From contig NZ_CP046509.1 of the NCBI RefSeq assembly GCF_009738185.1, forward strand, positions 2,483,501 through 2,547,500: a DNA stretch of 64,000 nt, in the 5' to 3' direction. Shown one piece after another: positions 61,555-64,000 of the stretch; position 1 is the stretch's first letter; each line of letters begins with the position of its first letter. The DNA comes from Erwinia sorbitola. GTDB lineage: Bacteria > Pseudomonadota > Gammaproteobacteria > Enterobacterales > Enterobacteriaceae. Position numbers and translations under genes: made by a program. Under the pieces are notes generated by a model. The model saw only the letters and a program-made list of their open reading frames with translations, was not told the origin of the DNA and searched no databases.

Positions 61555-62733
61555 ATGACAACTCTTGGAACTGCGCTGCGACCTAATGCTACACGTGTCA
61601 TGTTATTAGGATCGGGTGAACTGGGCAAAGAAGTAGCACTGGAATGCCAGCGTCTGGGTGTGGAAGTGATCGCCGTGGATCGCTATGCCGATGCCCCGGC
61701 AATGCACGTTGCCCACCGCAGCCATGTGATCAATATGCTGGATGGTGCAGCCCTTGCCGCTCTGGTTGCTCAGGAAAAACCTGACTTTGTGGTACCAGAA
61801 ATTGAAGCTATCGCCACCGATATGCTGATTGAACTGGAAAAGCAGGGCCAGCACGTGGTGCCGACCGCGCGCGCCGCCAAACTGACTATGAACCGTGAAG
61901 GCATCCGCCGTCTGGCCGCTGAAGATCTGGCGCTGCCGACTTCCAGCTACCGCTTTGCCGACAGCCGCGACGCTTTCCTTGCCGCCGCTGATGAAATTGG
62001 ATTCCCGTGCATCATTAAGCCGGTAATGAGCTCATCCGGCAAAGGACAGAGTTTTATTCGCGAAGCTTCACAGCTGGATGCCGCCTGGGAATATGCACAA
62101 CAGGGTGGCCGTGCCGGTGCCGGTCGGGTGATCGTCGAAGGGGTGGTAAAATTTGATTTCGAAATCACTCTGCTGACCATCAGCGCTGTAGATGGTATTC
62201 ATTTCTGTGCGCCTATCGGGCACCGTCAGGAAGATGGCGACTACCGGGAGTCATGGCAGCCGCAGCAGATGAGCGAGCTTGCCTTACAGCGTGCACAGGA
62301 GATAGCTGAGAAGGTGGTGAGCGCCCTCGGCGGTCGCGGGCTGTTTGGCGTTGAGCTGTTTGTCTGCGGCGATGAGGTGGTATTTAGTGAAGTGTCGCCA
62401 CGCCCTCACGACACCGGCATGGTAACGCTGATCTCACAGGATCTTTCTGAATTTGCGCTGCATGTGCGCGCTTTTCTCGGCATGCCTGTTGGCGGCATCC
62501 GCCAGTATGGCCCGGCGGCATCAGCGGTGATCCTGCCGGAGCTGGAGAGCAGCAACGTGCAGTTTGCTAACCTTTCAGCGGCCGTTGGTGCAGGACTGCA
62601 ACTACGTCTGTTCGGTAAGCCTGAGATCCAGGGTAAGCGCCGCCTTGGCGTGGCACTGGCTACGGGCAACAGCGTTGACGAGGCGGTAGAGCGAGCTATC
62701 AGCGCCGCAGCCAGCGTTAAAGTCAGCGGCTGA
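61555..62733 (+). CDS. purT: Formate-dependent GAR transformylase PurT
   Basis: 392 residues, the E. coli length. An ATP-grasp enzyme that makes formyl-GAR from GAR, formate and ATP in purine synthesis, independent of folate. MLLGSGELGKEVALECQRLG at the N-terminus, KPVMSSSGKGQSFI (ATP loop) and FSEVSPRPHDTGMVT are typical. The start at 61555 fits E. coli (MTLLGTALRP); a longer frame upstream overlaps yebG. Predicted to be repressed by PurR through the adjacent box. Confidence 0.98.
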   Translation: MTTLGTALRPNATRVMLLGSGELGKEVALECQRLGVEVIAVDRYADAPAMHVAHRSHVINMLDGAALAALVAQEKPDFVVPEIEAIATDMLIELEKQGQHVVPTARAAKLTMNREGIRRLAAEDLALPTSSYRFADSRDAFLAAADEIGFPCIIKPVMSSSGKGQSFIREASQLDAAWEYAQQGGRAGAGRVIVEGVVKFDFEITLLTISAVDGIHFCAPIGHRQEDGDYRESWQPQQMSELALQRAQEIAEKVVSALGGRGLFGVELFVCGDEVVFSEVSPRPHDTGMVTLISQDLSEFALHVRAFLGMPVGGIRQYGPAASAVILPELESSNVQFANLSAAVGAGLQLRLFGKPEIQGKRRLGVALATGNSVDEAVERAISAAASVKVSG

Positions 62734-62746
62734 ACACGGTCGATCC

Positions 62747-62771
62747 GGGGCGGTGTCTGCCGCCCCTTGTC
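62747..62771. terminator. Hairpin between converging purT and eda
   Basis: GGGGCGG / CCGCCCC with a 6-nt loop, followed by a T-rich tail on the plus strand. Confidence 0.75.
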
Positions 62772-62773
62772 AT

Positions 62774-63412
62774 TTAGCGCGCCCCGGCCACCGCTTCCTG
62801 CGCCAGGCGGGTAATACGGTCATAGTCCCCCGCTTCCAGCGCATCAGCGGGTACCAGCCACGAGCCGCCAATACACAGCACGCTTTTCAGCGCCAGGTAG
62901 TCACGATAGTTGGCAGGTGAAATACCGCCGGTCGGGCAGAAACGCACCTGTGGGAATGGCCCGCCAATCGCCTGTAAGGCTTTGACACCGCCATTAGCTT
63001 CAGCCGGGAAAAATTTAAACTCACGCAAGCCGTAATCAAGACCGGTCATCAATTCTGACACGGTGCTGATACCGGGGATCAGCGGTACAGAACCATCCAC
63101 CGCCGCTCTCAGCAGAGGTTCAGTCAGGCCTGGGCTGATAATAAACTGCGCACCGGCATCGGTGACTTCTTTTAACTGCTGCGGATTCAGTACGGTGCCG
63201 GCACCGACAATCGCTTCAGGAACTTCTCTTACCATTGCTTTTAATGCATCCAGCGCACATGGCGTGCGTAGGGTCACTTCCAGCACGCGCACACCGCCTG
63301 CTACCAGCGCTTTGGCCATGGGTACGGCATGCTCCAGCTTATTCACCACGATAACCGGCACAACCGGGCCGGTTTTCAGAATCTGTTCAGCGCTTGTTTT
63401 CCAGTTACTCAT
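62774..63412 (-). CDS. eda: KHG/KDPG aldolase Eda
   Basis: 212 residues (E. coli 213). It cleaves 2-keto-3-deoxy-6-phosphogluconate to pyruvate and glyceraldehyde-3-phosphate. The Schiff-base lysine is in LREFKFFPAEANGG (about residue 132), the catalytic glutamate in VRVLEVTLRT. The ATG at 63412 follows GGAGAA; a TTG one codon before is possible. In E. coli edd lies directly upstream and zwf beyond; here edd is absent, so the enzyme probably serves pectin-derived keto-deoxy sugars. Confidence 0.97.
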   Translation of the reverse strand: MSNWKTSAEQILKTGPVVPVIVVNKLEHAVPMAKALVAGGVRVLEVTLRTPCALDALKAMVREVPEAIVGAGTVLNPQQLKEVTDAGAQFIISPGLTEPLLRAAVDGSVPLIPGISTVSELMTGLDYGLREFKFFPAEANGGVKALQAIGGPFPQVRFCPTGGISPANYRDYLALKSVLCIGGSWLVPADALEAGDYDRITRLAQEAVAGAR

Positions 63413-63552
63413 CAACGACGTTCTCCTGTCTGGCCTGCCTTCCGTCCTGGTGGAGCGTAGCAGGCAATAGTGACGCCCACGGCGTCAGGAAGTGATTGCG
63501 CGTTCTACCATACAGGAGAATTGCTGCGAGCGTCTATGCGATCATGATGTTT

Positions 63553-63571
63553 TTTAAAATGCAGGTTCATT
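63553..63571 (-). promoter_or_regulatory. KdgR-type box upstream of eda
   Basis: On the minus strand AATGAACCTGCATTTTAAA fits AATRAAAYRNYRTTTYATT at 15 of 19 positions. It lies 141 bases before the eda start. E. coli and Dickeya eda are known KdgR targets. Confidence 0.45.
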
Positions 63572-63738
63572 TTTTATGAAGCCATATTTTGGGGGTGAAA
63601 AAGCTCTGACTACTGAGGCCGGAAACGCTTGCCAGCGTCATCATGTAGTTAACGGATTATCACGCTATAAAAAGGATTACATCCGAAGGATCAGGCAAAC
63701 AGCCTGCAATGGCGGCGGGTGATATTTTATCTGACGTT

Positions 63739-63768
63739 AGCGGCGAATGTCCTGCAACACTCGCCGCT
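63739..63768. repeat. Hairpin with 8-bp arms in the zwf-eda interval
   Basis: AGCGGCGA and TCGCCGCT pair, and TGT/ACA inside the 14-nt loop can extend it. No T run on either strand. Confidence 0.5.
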
Positions 63769-63841
63769 ACTGTTAAAACGAACGGTACGGGATGCCGTTT
63801 CAAGTACCTCGCCAAAACCTGCCAAAATATGGTGCGGGTTT

Positions 63842-63878
63842 ATTAGCGCTGATTTAGCAGAGAGCTATCAGCGCTAAT
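63842..63878. repeat. Perfect 12-bp inverted repeat behind zwf
   Basis: ATTAGCGCTGAT and ATCAGCGCTAAT flank 13 bases. It is 32 bases downstream of the zwf stop; on the minus strand no T run follows, on the plus strand a T run comes 12 bases later. It may end zwf transcripts or be part of a longer structured RNA. Confidence 0.55.
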
Positions 63879-63910
63879 GCGGGCTTATTTTTTCCGGCAG
63901 TTTAGTTTAC

Positions 63911-64000
63911 TTATTCAAACTCATTCCACGAGCGGCCATCGCGGGTGATCATCGCAACAGAGGCCACCGGCCCCCAGGTGCCTGCCTGATAAGGCTTAGG
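63911..64000 (-). CDS. zwf: Glucose-6-phosphate dehydrogenase, C-terminal end
   Basis: Only the last 29 residues are inside the window; the gene starts beyond its right edge. The translation PKPYQAGTWGPVASVAMITR, followed by DGRSWNEFE and a stop, equals the end of E. coli Zwf. The enzyme opens the oxidative pentose phosphate pathway. Confidence 0.93.
   Translation of the reverse strand, partial: PKPYQAGTWGPVASVAMITRDGRSWNEFE

Larger units (their letters stand above)
63413..63910. other. zwf-eda interval without edd, hairpin-rich
   Basis: 498 bases with no gene. Contains a KdgR-type box (63553-63571), a hairpin with 8-bp arms (63739-63768) and a perfect 12-bp inverted repeat (63842-63878, two parts). 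No edd remnant is recognisable. Confidence 0.6.

Noticed and set aside
1..64000. Insertion sequences, phage genes, CRISPR arrays, tRNA or rRNA genes
   Set aside because: No transposase or integrase frames, no regularly spaced repeats and no tRNA-like cloverleaf or CCA end were noticed.

Overview
This window is a stretch of ordinary gamma-proteobacterial (Enterobacterales) chromosome. Gene content, gene order and protein lengths match the Escherichia coli chromosome closely, but several enteric genes are missing and a few other genes are inserted. The mid-50% GC look, the wbaP/amsG-type exopolysaccharide transferase, and the absence of nhaB, mntP, mgrB, yebF and edd from their usual places suggest an Erwinia/Pantoea-type plant- or insect-associated member (Erwiniaceae). 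That assignment is an inference from pattern, not a database result. I see no phage, insertion sequence, CRISPR array, tRNA or rRNA.

Layout. 1-6231: the end of the K+/H+ antiporter gene cvrA, then an inserted pair (a WbaP-type sugar-phosphate transferase and an MFS exporter), then the alanine catabolism operon dadA-dadX. 6746-9957: ycgB (SpoVR), fadR and dsbB. 10091-14726: ycgN, ycgM, a lytic transglycosylase, ycgL and the septum-placement operon minCDE. 14781-21239: rnd, fadD, yeaY, tsaB and yoaA. 21240-22440: a non-syntenic insert holding one orphan lipoprotein gene. 22441-34666: yoaB, yoaH, pabB-nudL, sdaA, a CSS-motif EAL phosphodiesterase (pdeD), yoaE, the mannose PTS operon manXYZ, yobD and rlmA. 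34829-40820: cspC with a very short yobF, a metallo-beta-lactamase-fold hydrolase, yebO, yobH, kdgR, yebQ and htpX. 41003-50026: prc-proQ, msrC, letA-letB (lipid transport across the envelope) and rsmF. 50157-53269: an accessory patch with a small membrane protein, a DUF3811 protein, a spermidine-synthase-fold methyltransferase, an AI-2E-family exporter and a small membrane protein. 53417-64000: the sRNA SdsR, the copper group yebY-copD-copC, holE, yobB, exoX, ptrB, yebE, a TIM-barrel isomerase/dehydratase, yebG, purT, eda and the end of zwf.

Regulatory sites can be read directly in several places. There is a textbook LexA box before yebG, a consensus PurR box before purT, a FadR-type operator before fadD (with fadR itself in the window), KdgR-type boxes before both kdgR and eda, and an Mlc-type palindrome before manX. 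SdsR is recognisable over its full length, and its terminator stem differs from the E. coli stem by compensatory base changes.

I did not find a large undescribed system. The parts least explained by known biology are the orphan lipoprotein insert (21240-22440), the accessory patch at 50157-53269 with palindromes before the methyltransferase, the 24-residue yobF, a 22-codon reading frame abutting sdsR, and the hairpin-rich zwf-eda interval where edd is expected.
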